From assembly GCA_020634165.1 (NCBI GenBank), contig JACKCF010000002.1:1-64000 (forward strand): a stretch of DNA of 64,000 nt. The letters run 5' to 3'. This DNA is from Anaerolineaceae bacterium (GTDB lineage Bacteria > Chloroflexota > Anaerolineae > Aggregatilineales > Phototrophicaceae). The translations under genes were made by a program, and so were the position numbers. Positions 45,382 to 54,236 of the stretch are shown in pieces. A model generated the notes under the pieces. That model searched no databases. It had not been told where the DNA came from and saw only the letters and a program-made list of their open reading frames with translations. Each line of letters opens with the position of its first letter. The stretch's first letter is position 1.

Positions 45382-47265
45382 ATGCCGAGTTTCACGGTTG
45401 AGTACAATTCAAAGGGACGCTTGGGACAATTCAGCTTTGAGAATGGGATAACTAATATCTCAACACCTTTTATGTTCCCAGTGGCTTCAACAGTGACTGG
45501 CACAACAGCAAATGGGGGCGGAATATGGAAGTATATTCTTCAGGCATATCCAGATACTGATACGGATGTTAATCAGGCCCTCATGCGTCGAGGGATGCCC
45601 ATTCTTTCACAAGCACTTCAGTTCCTGGATTATGGTGTTAGCAAAAACAAAGTTAATCTTTGGCGGCAACAGTCGATCCGGAAGATGTATAATGAAGCAC
45701 ATAGAATGGACTATAAGGCACCTATTTTTCTTGATTCTGGTGGATTCAAGTTAATGTGGCGTGAAGGTCTCAATCTTGATGAATATGGGATCAACCTAAG
45801 TCCATCAAAAGAAGCACATAGCATCTTATGTCTGCAGCATGACTTGGGTGCGAACATTATTGCCAGCCTAGATTATCCAATACCCCCCAATCTTGCTCCG
45901 TCTGAAGCTAAGCAAAGAATGAAAAGAAGTCGTAGAAATGCTATCACTGTTGCTCGCTATCTGCGGGATGGAGAATTTTCAAGCTGGAGACCTTTTCTTT
46001 ACATGCCAGTTCATGGGTTGTCACCGGAAGCAATCTCAGCATATGTAAAAAACCTATTCAATAGCGTATATACCTATGGGCTTGGTAATGATCCCATCGG
46101 AATTGCGGTAGGCTCTCTTGTCCCCCTGCGATTCTCTCGCACAAACCTATATCGGATCATCACAATTGTCGATGCCGCAGTAAAAGCAATACCTGCCAAA
46201 TACCGAGATCGAATCCCTGTACACGTTTTTGGTGTCACAGGAATCTTAATTCCGTTTTTAGCATACTGCGGTGTTGATACCTATGATTCAAGTACTTATG
46301 TTAAGGAGGCCATTAATCTTAGATACATGCATCCCGATACAAGAGTTGGTCATGCTGTATTGGAAATGACAGAAGATGATTTCATTTGCGATTGTGATGT
46401 TTGTCGGAATATTAAATTACTGGAATTACAAGAAGCTCTTGCGGCTGAGGGAACGGGCAAACCTTTAGTCCAATCTGGTCACTACAAAAGTAAATATTAT
46501 GCTGATATTGCCTTACATAACTTGGAACAAGACTTCAAAATATTACGAGAAACGAGACATGCCATAAAACAAAATTATATGGCTGAGTTTATCTTGCAAG
46601 TGGCTGAGCGATTCCCACGAATGCGATATGCACTTGATGGTCTCTGTGACACTAATAAGGATTTGAGACTCAAAGCATCCAAACGCATACAACCTGTTAT
46701 AAAAACAAAAAAAATAACCAAATCGATTGTTTTTCAGACACTTTCTCATACCCCGGATGATTTTAATATTGCACATATGAATGGACATATTAACAGATCA
46801 TATCCTCGTATTCTGTTATTGCTTCCATGCTCGTCAGACAAACCTTATTCTGATTCAAGAACACATAAGTACGTTGAAAAGCATATACATGACTATATTC
46901 CTGGAATGAGAGATAAAATTCATAAGGTTTCATTGTCAGGGCTCTATGGGCCCGTTCCCGAAGAATATGAAACATGCAAACCTGTACTTGACTATAACTA
47001 TCGTCTAATTCCGAAAAACGAAGCGCAGATAGAACTAGTCACTACACGGCTTGTTGAATATCTTGAAATTCACGGTGCAAAATATCTACATTGCGTAGCG
47101 TATGCAACGAGTAAGGCTTATCGTTTGGTATTTGAAAAAACAGCAGAACAATACCCATCCCTGACACTTTTACCCACTGCTCCCAAGTCTAAACGACTTA
47201 CAGAGTTTTTCAGAACAAAAAACATCCAAGAATTAGTTAACATGATAAGTGATATGCTTGATTAA
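45382..47265 (+). CDS. dpdA: DpdA-like DNA transglycosylase fused to an archaeosine-synthase (ArcS) core domain
   Basis: A 627-residue protein. Residues 1-430 are a TGT-superfamily barrel: substrate-pocket DSGGF at 118-122, VGSLVPL at 244-250, the catalytic-aspartate region GVDTYDSSTY with D302, and the zinc site CDCDVC (336-341) plus H379. DpdA enzymes exchange guanine in DNA for preQ0. The C-terminal part has LLPCSSDKPYSDSRTH (P482 to H495), which fits the PCx3KPYx2Sx2H signature of archaeosine synthase ArcS, followed by VSLSGLYGPVPEEYE and LDYNY that echo the TSPLG-VPRE and YD segments of ArcS. ArcS adds lysine to preQ0 in tRNA. The fusion suggests the enzyme both inserts and decorates the base in DNA. 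Next gene is dpdJ. Confidence 0.85.
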   Translation: MPSFTVEYNSKGRLGQFSFENGITNISTPFMFPVASTVTGTTANGGGIWKYILQAYPDTDTDVNQALMRRGMPILSQALQFLDYGVSKNKVNLWRQQSIRKMYNEAHRMDYKAPIFLDSGGFKLMWREGLNLDEYGINLSPSKEAHSILCLQHDLGANIIASLDYPIPPNLAPSEAKQRMKRSRRNAITVARYLRDGEFSSWRPFLYMPVHGLSPEAISAYVKNLFNSVYTYGLGNDPIGIAVGSLVPLRFSRTNLYRIITIVDAAVKAIPAKYRDRIPVHVFGVTGILIPFLAYCGVDTYDSSTYVKEAINLRYMHPDTRVGHAVLEMTEDDFICDCDVCRNIKLLELQEALAAEGTGKPLVQSGHYKSKYYADIALHNLEQDFKILRETRHAIKQNYMAEFILQVAERFPRMRYALDGLCDTNKDLRLKASKRIQPVIKTKKITKSIVFQTLSHTPDDFNIAHMNGHINRSYPRILLLLPCSSDKPYSDSRTHKYVEKHIHDYIPGMRDKIHKVSLSGLYGPVPEEYETCKPVLDYNYRLIPKNEAQIELVTTRLVEYLEIHGAKYLHCVAYATSKAYRLVFEKTAEQYPSLTLLPTAPKSKRLTEFFRTKNIQELVNMISDMLD

Positions 47266-47381
47266 TATCTCTATAACTAACCAAAAATCGCATATGAATA
47301 TATAATAGTAATCCTTACCTAAATTACATAACTTAAATCGAACTGTTTGTGGGCGTGCCAAGTAATGTATGAGGAAATACT

Positions 47382-50300
47382 ATGGTTAGTAATCAGATTC
47401 TTCAAGAAGATTTCGATGCTCTAAAATCATCTTTTTTGCTAATTAATCAGGATAACAATGTTCCCACAACAATGTTTGTTGAATCTTATAGTCAAATAGT
47501 CCCCTCAAAGACCCGTGTCGAAATTCGTGAAGGTTTGTACATCCCTCGACCATTGGAAGTCGCTCGAATCCTCCGACATTTGAAACAAAGATTTACCCCA
47601 AATGGTAACTATGCTTCCTTGGTAAGTCGAATTCGTGCAGAGATCATACTTCGTGAGCGACCTTATCGAAATACAAAACCAGAAGATGTACCACAATCGC
47701 TGCGAAATATTGCTGAAATCGGTCGTCTCAATAACATAATTGAGTTTCGTTATTCTGAATTCCAGTGGCGTGGGTGGCAAATTGTGCTAGAGGCATTAGC
47801 AAAATCCCAACTGGGCCAACCCGCAGGAGTAGTGGCGACAGCACCAACAGGTTCTGGTAAAACAGAAACATTCATGTTGCCCATCATCACTGACACTGTA
47901 GAAGCGGCAGCGCGAGGTGCAGAAAGACATTTTGTTTTTATTTATCCGAGGCGTGCGCTAGCCCAAGACCAATTATCTAGGGTTCTACGTTACGTAAAAA
48001 ATGCGTGTAATCACTTTAAAATGCCCGATCATCGCATAATTGTTGGCATTCAATTCACAGGCATTGCTTCAAGTAGAGAATCCACGTTACGAAACCGCAA
48101 TATATTTCACAACAGGCGCAGTTTTAAGTTGTTAGATAGATGTCCGTGGTGTGGCAAACGTAAACAATTGATTTTTCAAACACAGGGAGAATATTCATAC
48201 CTACAGTGTTCTGAGTGTGAGAATCGAGTCGCTGTTTCACTCTCTAAAAACGATCACAGCTCATTAAATCCTAATTTGATGATTACAACTGCTGAGTCCT
48301 TAGACAATATGTATATGGATTGGGATTTTCGTGATTATATACCGAAGATCGACGGTATTATTTTTGACGAGGCACATTTATTCAACCAAGTATATGGAGC
48401 TCATATCCATCACCTGATTCAGCGCGTTAGAAATATTGTCCGCGAAATCTCTCGAAAGGAACTGCTACTAATTGCTTCTAGTGCTACCATTTCTGAGCCT
48501 GCTGATTTTGCTAATCGCTTATTTTATGGTAATGAGAATCCTCCTAGTAATATTTATTCCATTGACGCCAATCAATATGAAATGAACCCAAGTGGTATCG
48601 AAACATTTTTCTTTTTGCAGACTGATAATGCGCGACAAACGATGTCGACAATGATTCAAACGGTGATGGCAACAATGCATGGAGCAATTAATGATGATCG
48701 ACGGGCTATCATATTCGCAAGCTCATTGGACACTGTGGGACGCTTAAAAGTACAGTTTGACGATGCCGAGATAAACCAACAACTTTGGAGGATGAGGATC
48801 AACAACCAAGATATTAATGTTTTTCAATTTGAGAATGTATCTTGTCCGCGCACAACACCGTATATTTGCTCACTATATGATATGGGAGAATGCTGGCGTG
48901 GCATCTTAGGCGGAATACAATGCCATGAGAATCCAATATTGGGGATGCGTTCCAGTAGTTTGGAGACACAAACAATTACAGGAAATACACAAGGCAGCCG
49001 ATCACTTGATAAGCCAGTTATCATCGGAACATCTGCCTTAGAAGTAGGCATTGATGATCCTACAGTACAGACAACTTTTCATTATCGACCTCCTCGGACA
49101 GTCTTTGATTTTATCCAAAGAAGAGGCCGGGCAGGACGGAAAGAAAATGATACTGCTTATACAGTGATGGTCTTGGGACAAGATTCAACAGATCATTTCT
49201 ATCTGGTGCGTCGTCATCGCCTAATTGCTGGTCAATACTCTCTCCCACTCAACCCTAACAATCCAGTAGTTACTCGAATTCATGAATTACTTAGTCAAAG
49301 TCGGGCTGAAGGTTTTCGACTCGTCAGTAGCAACGGAAGTGAATTGAATGGTACATGGCTTTGGCTTGTTCATACACTCCAAAATTCGTCAATAGTTTCT
49401 TCGGCGCATGAAGCGCTACTGAACGAAGTGTTACGGGCGCGCAGCTTCGATGTAAAGAAAGCAAAATTACTGAAATGGATTAACGAAAATATTGAAGCTC
49501 TTGAAAATCAACTGGCTGATCGTGGTATGTTCAGGACAAATAGATATCCTACACTTCCTATGCTTGTGGCTGTGTTTGACGATATTGTAGCGGCGTATGA
49601 TTCTTGGGTTGAAGAAGAAGATGTAACAACACAAGATACAGCAAAAAAGTTAATAAGTTATCAGCATAGACTAGGGGATATGTATTCGGCTTTTGATGGT
49701 AGAGCATACGATCGCAGGCGGTTTACAGAGGAGTTTGATGTTGTCAGTCAAACATTACAACGGATGATCGCTAACATACAGGAAGAACAGCGGGAAGTTC
49801 GAGACAGATTTCGTGAGACAAGGGCATGGTATGATTTCTTTTTTCATCTACGTAAATTATATGATCAGGATTGGATTTTTTACACTTTTTCATATGTAGT
49901 GAAGTATATTTATCAAGCACTATTCTTCTTAAATCGCGGATTTGATAACCAAACGCAAAATGAGATTGATGTATATGTTCCCGATAATTATTTCGGCAAC
50001 ATAACTCCAATGCGTGTTCATATTGGTGATCAGAATAAGCGAACAACAGAGCCGATAACTTATTTGGAATCGTTATTTTATCCCTATCGTATTAGCTACC
50101 GTTATGCAAGTGATGCCGCCCACACCCAGCTTGCTCCAATGTATATGCTAGATAGCCGCAGCAGAGAAATAATTGGACCTAACCAAGTAAGAATAAAGCC
50201 GGCGGCCTATGGTTTGTCGATTGCAGATCCAGAAAACCCTGACTATTCAGTTCGCAAAGTTCGTGAAATCCGTGTTATGGAGCTTCAGGCTGATGCCCGT

Positions 50301-51239
50301 CAAAACATTAGCATGTGTCAAACTTGTTTCCGCACTTACGATATAGATTTTGACCAAATGAATTGTGAATGTGGCGGCGATATTGCTCAGGGTTCAATAT
50401 TTGTGGAAAAAACATATACAAGACAAGGGATACACGAGCAACAACGGCGAATAAATATAGGTAATAGTTTTAGCATAGTACCTGCTCTGGATACGTGGAC
50501 AAAAGTTAACGGTTCCCAAGTTACGTTTACACCTTTGAATGGCGGACGAAGAATTCGGTTCAATGCTTGGTTGAGCCCTAGCTTATATTTTTCTATCCCA
50601 ACTAAGGGTATTTCTTGGAGGGTGCGTGCCATTGCTAATCATGTTGAGGAAAGCCTTCATGCTGCCGCCCATGTCTTGGTTAAGGCAATGGCATCAGTTG
50701 TAGGCGTGCGTGAAGATCAATTAGCATATAGTTGGCAGTCTGAGAGTCAGGAAGTAGTAGTTTGGGAAAAATATGAGGGTGGTGCAGGGCTATGTGAGAT
50801 ATTTGCAGATCGTTTGCAACGTAATCCTTTAGAAGTCTATCAGGAAATGGTCTCTGTTGTAGCATGTCCCATATATTTATCAGAACAAAAAGGGCATTTG
50901 TGGGAGACAGATGATGAACTGCGAAATTACTTATCTCATGAATTTGGACTTGCCCCTGAAACAGCATTACTTAAAGAAATTATCGATAACACCATATCGG
51001 AATCGAGATCGAATACTTCCGAGTTGGTCTGCACAGATAATGATGGTTGTCCAGTATGTATTACATCCATCACGAATGCTCAGGATGATCAACCGAGTCG
51101 TTTGATCGCTTGGAGGTTAATCGGTGATTTAATAAAGGTATTTGAAGAGAGCGAATGGAAAGAAATTACCCCAGAACAATTCGCCCCTGTAGTGTGGGTA
51201 GATAACAATGCGGAACTAATATATGTCTTGGTCTTCTAA
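47382..51239 (+). CDS. dpdJ: DpdJ-like DEAH helicase of the DNA 7-deazaguanine system
   Basis: A 1285-residue superfamily 2 helicase. Walker A is APTGSGKTET (about 154-163), Walker B FDEAH follows at about 325-330, and motif VI is RRGRAGR near 585. A zinc ribbon CPWCGKRK...CSEC sits between the motifs, and a second CQTC...CECGG near 980. The C-terminal DUF1998-like domain has WEKYEGGAGLCEIFADR and a cysteine cluster CTDNDGCPVCI. Length and domain order fit DpdJ, one of the putative restriction-side proteins of dpd islands. It would unwind or translocate on unmodified DNA. Its end overlaps dpdK by 17 bases. Confidence 0.82.
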   Translation: MVSNQILQEDFDALKSSFLLINQDNNVPTTMFVESYSQIVPSKTRVEIREGLYIPRPLEVARILRHLKQRFTPNGNYASLVSRIRAEIILRERPYRNTKPEDVPQSLRNIAEIGRLNNIIEFRYSEFQWRGWQIVLEALAKSQLGQPAGVVATAPTGSGKTETFMLPIITDTVEAAARGAERHFVFIYPRRALAQDQLSRVLRYVKNACNHFKMPDHRIIVGIQFTGIASSRESTLRNRNIFHNRRSFKLLDRCPWCGKRKQLIFQTQGEYSYLQCSECENRVAVSLSKNDHSSLNPNLMITTAESLDNMYMDWDFRDYIPKIDGIIFDEAHLFNQVYGAHIHHLIQRVRNIVREISRKELLLIASSATISEPADFANRLFYGNENPPSNIYSIDANQYEMNPSGIETFFFLQTDNARQTMSTMIQTVMATMHGAINDDRRAIIFASSLDTVGRLKVQFDDAEINQQLWRMRINNQDINVFQFENVSCPRTTPYICSLYDMGECWRGILGGIQCHENPILGMRSSSLETQTITGNTQGSRSLDKPVIIGTSALEVGIDDPTVQTTFHYRPPRTVFDFIQRRGRAGRKENDTAYTVMVLGQDSTDHFYLVRRHRLIAGQYSLPLNPNNPVVTRIHELLSQSRAEGFRLVSSNGSELNGTWLWLVHTLQNSSIVSSAHEALLNEVLRARSFDVKKAKLLKWINENIEALENQLADRGMFRTNRYPTLPMLVAVFDDIVAAYDSWVEEEDVTTQDTAKKLISYQHRLGDMYSAFDGRAYDRRRFTEEFDVVSQTLQRMIANIQEEQREVRDRFRETRAWYDFFFHLRKLYDQDWIFYTFSYVVKYIYQALFFLNRGFDNQTQNEIDVYVPDNYFGNITPMRVHIGDQNKRTTEPITYLESLFYPYRISYRYASDAAHTQLAPMYMLDSRSREIIGPNQVRIKPAAYGLSIADPENPDYSVRKVREIRVMELQADARQNISMCQTCFRTYDIDFDQMNCECGGDIAQGSIFVEKTYTRQGIHEQQRRINIGNSFSIVPALDTWTKVNGSQVTFTPLNGGRRIRFNAWLSPSLYFSIPTKGISWRVRAIANHVEESLHAAAHVLVKAMASVVGVREDQLAYSWQSESQEVVVWEKYEGGAGLCEIFADRLQRNPLEVYQEMVSVVACPIYLSEQKGHLWETDDELRNYLSHEFGLAPETALLKEIIDNTISESRSNTSELVCTDNDGCPVCITSITNAQDDQPSRLIAWRLIGDLIKVFEESEWKEITPEQFAPVVWVDNNAELIYVLVF

Positions 51240-51708
51240 GTCGTTACAATGGATGATTCCTGGTATCTTTTTAACTGCAAAGAAGTCAAGCAAAATAGTT
51301 ATAATGAGTCCTTGGATTGATGATGTGGAATTACTTATATATTCTTGGAATGGGCGAGAACAATTAGCTGGCAATGTTTTACTTTCAAATGTAATGAAAT
51401 GGCTGCATAGGAATCGCAATAATCATTTTCTAGCTTACGTACGGACAGATCAACTGTATCCTAGGATTAATCCTCGGTTAAATCGTGTACAAAGTCGAGC
51501 CTCTTCAGCTTTGGAAGTTCGAGATATTCAATATTTGCACGCGAAATTACTAATCACAGATGCAATGGTTTTAGAAACTTCTGCGAATTTTCTGACTTAT
51601 AGCATTCACAGAAATGTCGAAAGTCTCTATATTAGAAAAAATCCGTTACAAAATGCATCAGCTTTTGCTCAGGACTTCATTACTAGACACGGCCACAGTC
51701 AACTATGA
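51223..51708 (+). CDS. dpdK: DpdK-like phospholipase D-superfamily protein
   Basis: A 161-residue protein with one HxK motif (YLHAKLLITDAMVLETSANF, H-x-K-x4-D and the later S-A-N) of the phospholipase D superfamily, in which many members cut DNA. A second HKD motif is absent, so it would act as a dimer as in BfiI-like or Nuc-like nucleases. The start SSKSLQWMIPGIFLTAKKSS is followed by the hydrophobic strand KIVIMSPWIDD. It overlaps dpdJ by 17 bases and the next gene by four, so all are one translation unit. Likely the nuclease of the restriction arm; activity is inferred. Confidence 0.78.
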   Translation: MSWSSKSLQWMIPGIFLTAKKSSKIVIMSPWIDDVELLIYSWNGREQLAGNVLLSNVMKWLHRNRNNHFLAYVRTDQLYPRINPRLNRVQSRASSALEVRDIQYLHAKLLITDAMVLETSANFLTYSIHRNVESLYIRKNPLQNASAFAQDFITRHGHSQL

Positions 51709-52112
51709 AGATTTATGTTGCAGGACCACTGTTCAATACTATGGAGCGCAGCTACTTAGAGGAAATCGCAACTGCACTTGAGAATGCAGGTTACAATACA
51801 TTTCTTCCGCACAGAGATGTTGGGTTATTAGATAGTATTGATGATGTTAATCGAGAGCATATATTCCGCGCAGATATGACTGCGTTGGATGACTGCGATA
51901 TTTGTGTTGCATTACTAACTGGACCTGATCATGATTCAGGTACCAGTGCAGAAATTGGCTATATGTATGCCAAAGGAAAACCATGTTTTGGTATCACTGA
52001 TGATATGCGATGGATGAATAATCTCATTTGGGGGCTTTGTAACTCAGGCAACAATATCTGTACATCAATCGAGACATGCATTCAACTGCTAAAAACGCAA
52101 ATTAGTCAGTAG
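51705..52112 (+). CDS. Nucleoside 2-deoxyribosyltransferase-like protein
   Basis: A 135-residue protein with MKIYVAGPLFNTMERSYLEE at the start, LDDCDICVALLTGPDHDSGT, and SAEIGYMYAKGKPCFGITDD, the nucleoside 2-deoxyribosyltransferase order with an aspartate-rich region and the catalytic glutamate in SAEIG. These enzymes move deoxyribose between bases and could recycle deoxyribosides of unusual bases, consistent with its place next to a DNA 7-deazaguanine system. It overlaps dpdK by four bases and its 3' end overlaps the convergent transporter gene by 11 bases. Confidence 0.85.
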   Translation: MKIYVAGPLFNTMERSYLEEIATALENAGYNTFLPHRDVGLLDSIDDVNREHIFRADMTALDDCDICVALLTGPDHDSGTSAEIGYMYAKGKPCFGITDDMRWMNNLIWGLCNSGNNICTSIETCIQLLKTQISQ

Positions 52113-52779
52113 TAATTAAAGGATTAAGCTGCGTATTAGCGTTGATAGCATCGATACCCTCCTGCCTTTTTATAAAGTTTACTGTCAGATAAGTTAGGGG
52201 AGTTGCCAGAGACTCATACAATGTTTTGAACAACCATTGTGTAATGACAGCCAATACCAAATCATTGGTTGCCATGGTTCCAGCGAAAGCAATCACAATA
52301 AATATTAGAGAATCAAAGCCCTGACCAACAACAGTAGAAGTTATAGTCCTAGACCATAGCCAGCGTCCTTTTGTTAGTTTTTTCATTCTATCGAGGATAT
52401 ACGCATTCAAGAATTCGCCAATTAGATATGCGATAAATGAAGCAAAAAGTAGGCGAGGAGTGTAACCAAGGATTCGTTCATATGCTGCTTGTCCGTCCCA
52501 GAAATTGGCAGATGGAAGAAGTTGTCCTGCGACAATGCCTGCCACAGCAACAAGATTGCAGAAAAAACCAAGCCATATTACTCGACGTGCATTTCGAAAT
52601 CCATAGACCTCGGTAAGAATATCACCTACGATGTAGCTGATTGGAAAAATGACTATGCCCGCGGGCATGATAAAGCCCCAGATATCCACCAGCTTTACTG
52701 CCGCAATATTGGCAGTGATTAGAGATGTAATAAATAGACCTGCAATTGATACAAACCAAATTGAATATTTGTTTGACAT
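52102..52779 (-). CDS. Queuosine precursor transporter, YhhQ/VUT family
   Basis: A 225-residue membrane protein with about six helices (SIWFVSIAGLFITSLITANI, IMPAGIVIFPISYIVGDIL, VIWLGFFCNLVAVAGIVAGQ). FPISYIVGDILTEVYGF is the family hallmark of YhhQ/PF02592 proteins, which import preQ0/preQ1. A TM-associated RTITSTVVGQGFDSLIF follows. Import of preQ0 would feed DpdA. It is 12 bases after queC on the minus strand, so the two form an operon facing the dpd genes. Confidence 0.88.
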   Translation of the reverse strand: MSNKYSIWFVSIAGLFITSLITANIAAVKLVDIWGFIMPAGIVIFPISYIVGDILTEVYGFRNARRVIWLGFFCNLVAVAGIVAGQLLPSANFWDGQAAYERILGYTPRLLFASFIAYLIGEFLNAYILDRMKKLTKGRWLWSRTITSTVVGQGFDSLIFIVIAFAGTMATNDLVLAVITQWLFKTLYESLATPLTYLTVNFIKRQEGIDAINANTQLNPLITTD

Positions 52780-52791
52780 GTAGTCTCCGGT

Positions 52792-53460
52792 TTACTGATA
52801 ATGTAGTGGATCCTTGATCCCCACATCGTGAAAGGCTTTCAGTCGTTCAGCACATGTAGGACAGTTTCCACAAGCTAAATCTTCGCCTCTATAACAAGAC
52901 CAAGTTTTACTATAATCTACTCCAATCTTTAATCCAATCTGCAGAATATCTGTTTTTGTGAAATTGACAAACGGTGCTCTGATAAGAATTTGATTTGGCT
53001 GCAAATCGTAAACGGCATTTACTCTAGACGTGAATTCAGATGTCGTATCCCAATAACCATAGATATCGTGTTTCTGAGCACCATAAAAAACTTCTTGCAC
53101 TCCTAGTGTCTCTGCCCATGCAATTGCAAGTGATAGAAATATCATGTTTCGATTAGGTACATAGGTCGAAGGCGGTACTTCTTTGGAGACATGTGTTGCT
53201 GAAGGAATCTCCATATCTTTATTGACCAAAGAAGACTTGAGCCATAGATCCTGAAGAGGTGATAGATCAACAATCATATGGAGTAACCCAAGAGATTGGG
53301 TGTGCATTTGAGCAAATCGCACCTCCTTGTTATGACGTTGACCATACTTGAATGTAATAACTGCAGGGATTCGCTTTCTTTCATGCAAGTAATACAGCAA
53401 TGTTGTGCTGTCAAATCCACCGCTTAATATCACAACCGAATCAGACCTACCTTCATTCAT
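52792..53460 (-). CDS. queC: 7-cyano-7-deazaguanine synthase QueC
   Basis: A 222-residue PP-loop ATPase. The ATP pyrophosphatase loop SGGFDSTTLLYYL is at about residues 13-25, and the C-terminal zinc cluster CYRGEDLACGNCPTCAERL is complete. QueC converts 7-carboxy-7-deazaguanine to preQ0, the base used by DpdA. VPNRNMIFLSLAIAWAE and YGAQKHDIYGYWDT are family segments. FolE, QueD and QueE are absent, so the earlier steps must come from chromosomal genes or the transporter next to it supplies preQ0. Confidence 0.92.
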   Translation of the reverse strand: MNEGRSDSVVILSGGFDSTTLLYYLHERKRIPAVITFKYGQRHNKEVRFAQMHTQSLGLLHMIVDLSPLQDLWLKSSLVNKDMEIPSATHVSKEVPPSTYVPNRNMIFLSLAIAWAETLGVQEVFYGAQKHDIYGYWDTTSEFTSRVNAVYDLQPNQILIRAPFVNFTKTDILQIGLKIGVDYSKTWSCYRGEDLACGNCPTCAERLKAFHDVGIKDPLHYQ

Positions 53461-53634
53461 ACGCTTATATTTCCCAAATTCCTAACACCATACTTGTATA
53501 TGAAATAGTAACTAATTGTACACACTAAAAATAGCTACTAAAAATCGACCTTGACTTAGCGCTTGTAGGTAAACACTGCGCCTTTGCATCCCTGTCTAAT
53601 ATCCTACTCGCCCATTCGTTAAAATCATGCCTTT

Positions 53635-54145
53635 GCTGCCTTTCTCATTGCACAGTACCACGCCACCCCACAGCCTCATACCTGTAGACAGGTACGGCTA
53701 CGGGTTTGCTTCTGGCTTGTGCCGTTTCACTCATAGCAAACCCGTGCCGTCCTTCGGATGGGCTGTGGGGAACCCCGACGTGGTATGGCCTGTGCAGAAA
53801 GGCAGCTTAACAAAAGCATATTCGGATTACCGACTGGACGGTGTTTCGTTAGCCAGGTCTCGTTTGCTCGAAAGGGCGCGTTGTAATCCCCGGAGCCTCT
53901 GTGCTCCGACGGTCTCCTGTAGACGGTCGCTCTGATCCGATATGCCATCCCTGCCCTCAACAGTCCGGTTGAGCGGTGCTATAGCGGTCGTGGATGCTGG
54001 TGAATTGTGATATTCACCAGACTGGAAGGGTCAACGTCTCGAGGTTTTCGTTCGTGCGAAGCCGGGGCGCATCCAGGCTGTGAACAACGGTCAAGCGCAG
54101 AATTACATCTGAGCTTGTCTCGCACCGATAGGCGGTAGACAACAG
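53635..54145 (+). ncRNA. Large highly structured RNA candidate upstream of rnhA
   Basis: There is no supported ORF between 53461 and 54236, but strong nested pairing. GCTGCCTTTCT (53635) pairs AGAAAGGCAGC (53796), GCACAG (53650) pairs CTGTGC (53790), TACCACG (53656) pairs CGTGGTA (53779) and CCCCACAGCC (53666) pairs GGCTGTGGGG (53761). Inside lie hairpin TACCTGT/ACAGGTA (53679-53694) and the 16-bp helix ACGGCtACGGGTTTGCT (53694) with AGCAAACCCGTGCCGT (53735), capped by GGC-TTGT-GCC. A second domain has GCATATtCGGAT (53816) with ATCCGATATGC (53935), CGGAGC/GCTCCG (53891-53908), CTCAAC/GTTGAG (53956-53973), CTGGTGAAT/ATTCACCAG (53997-54020) and TTGTCT/AGACAA (54115-54142). The scale recalls large ornate RNAs such as GOLLD or ROOL, but I do not recognise either. 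Transcript strand is assumed from rnhA. Confidence 0.65.
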
Positions 54146-54236
54146 ATTTTTCACTACTCACGCTCATCACGATCTACGGATTGTGGTGGGCGTTTTTGCT
54201 TACCCACACACCATTTCACCTTTCAGGAGGTGCGAT

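Noticed and set aside
53627..53935. A 102-codon plus-strand frame in the gap before rnhA
   Set aside because: The region is filled by long paired stems, which explain the open frame; there is no ribosome-binding site.
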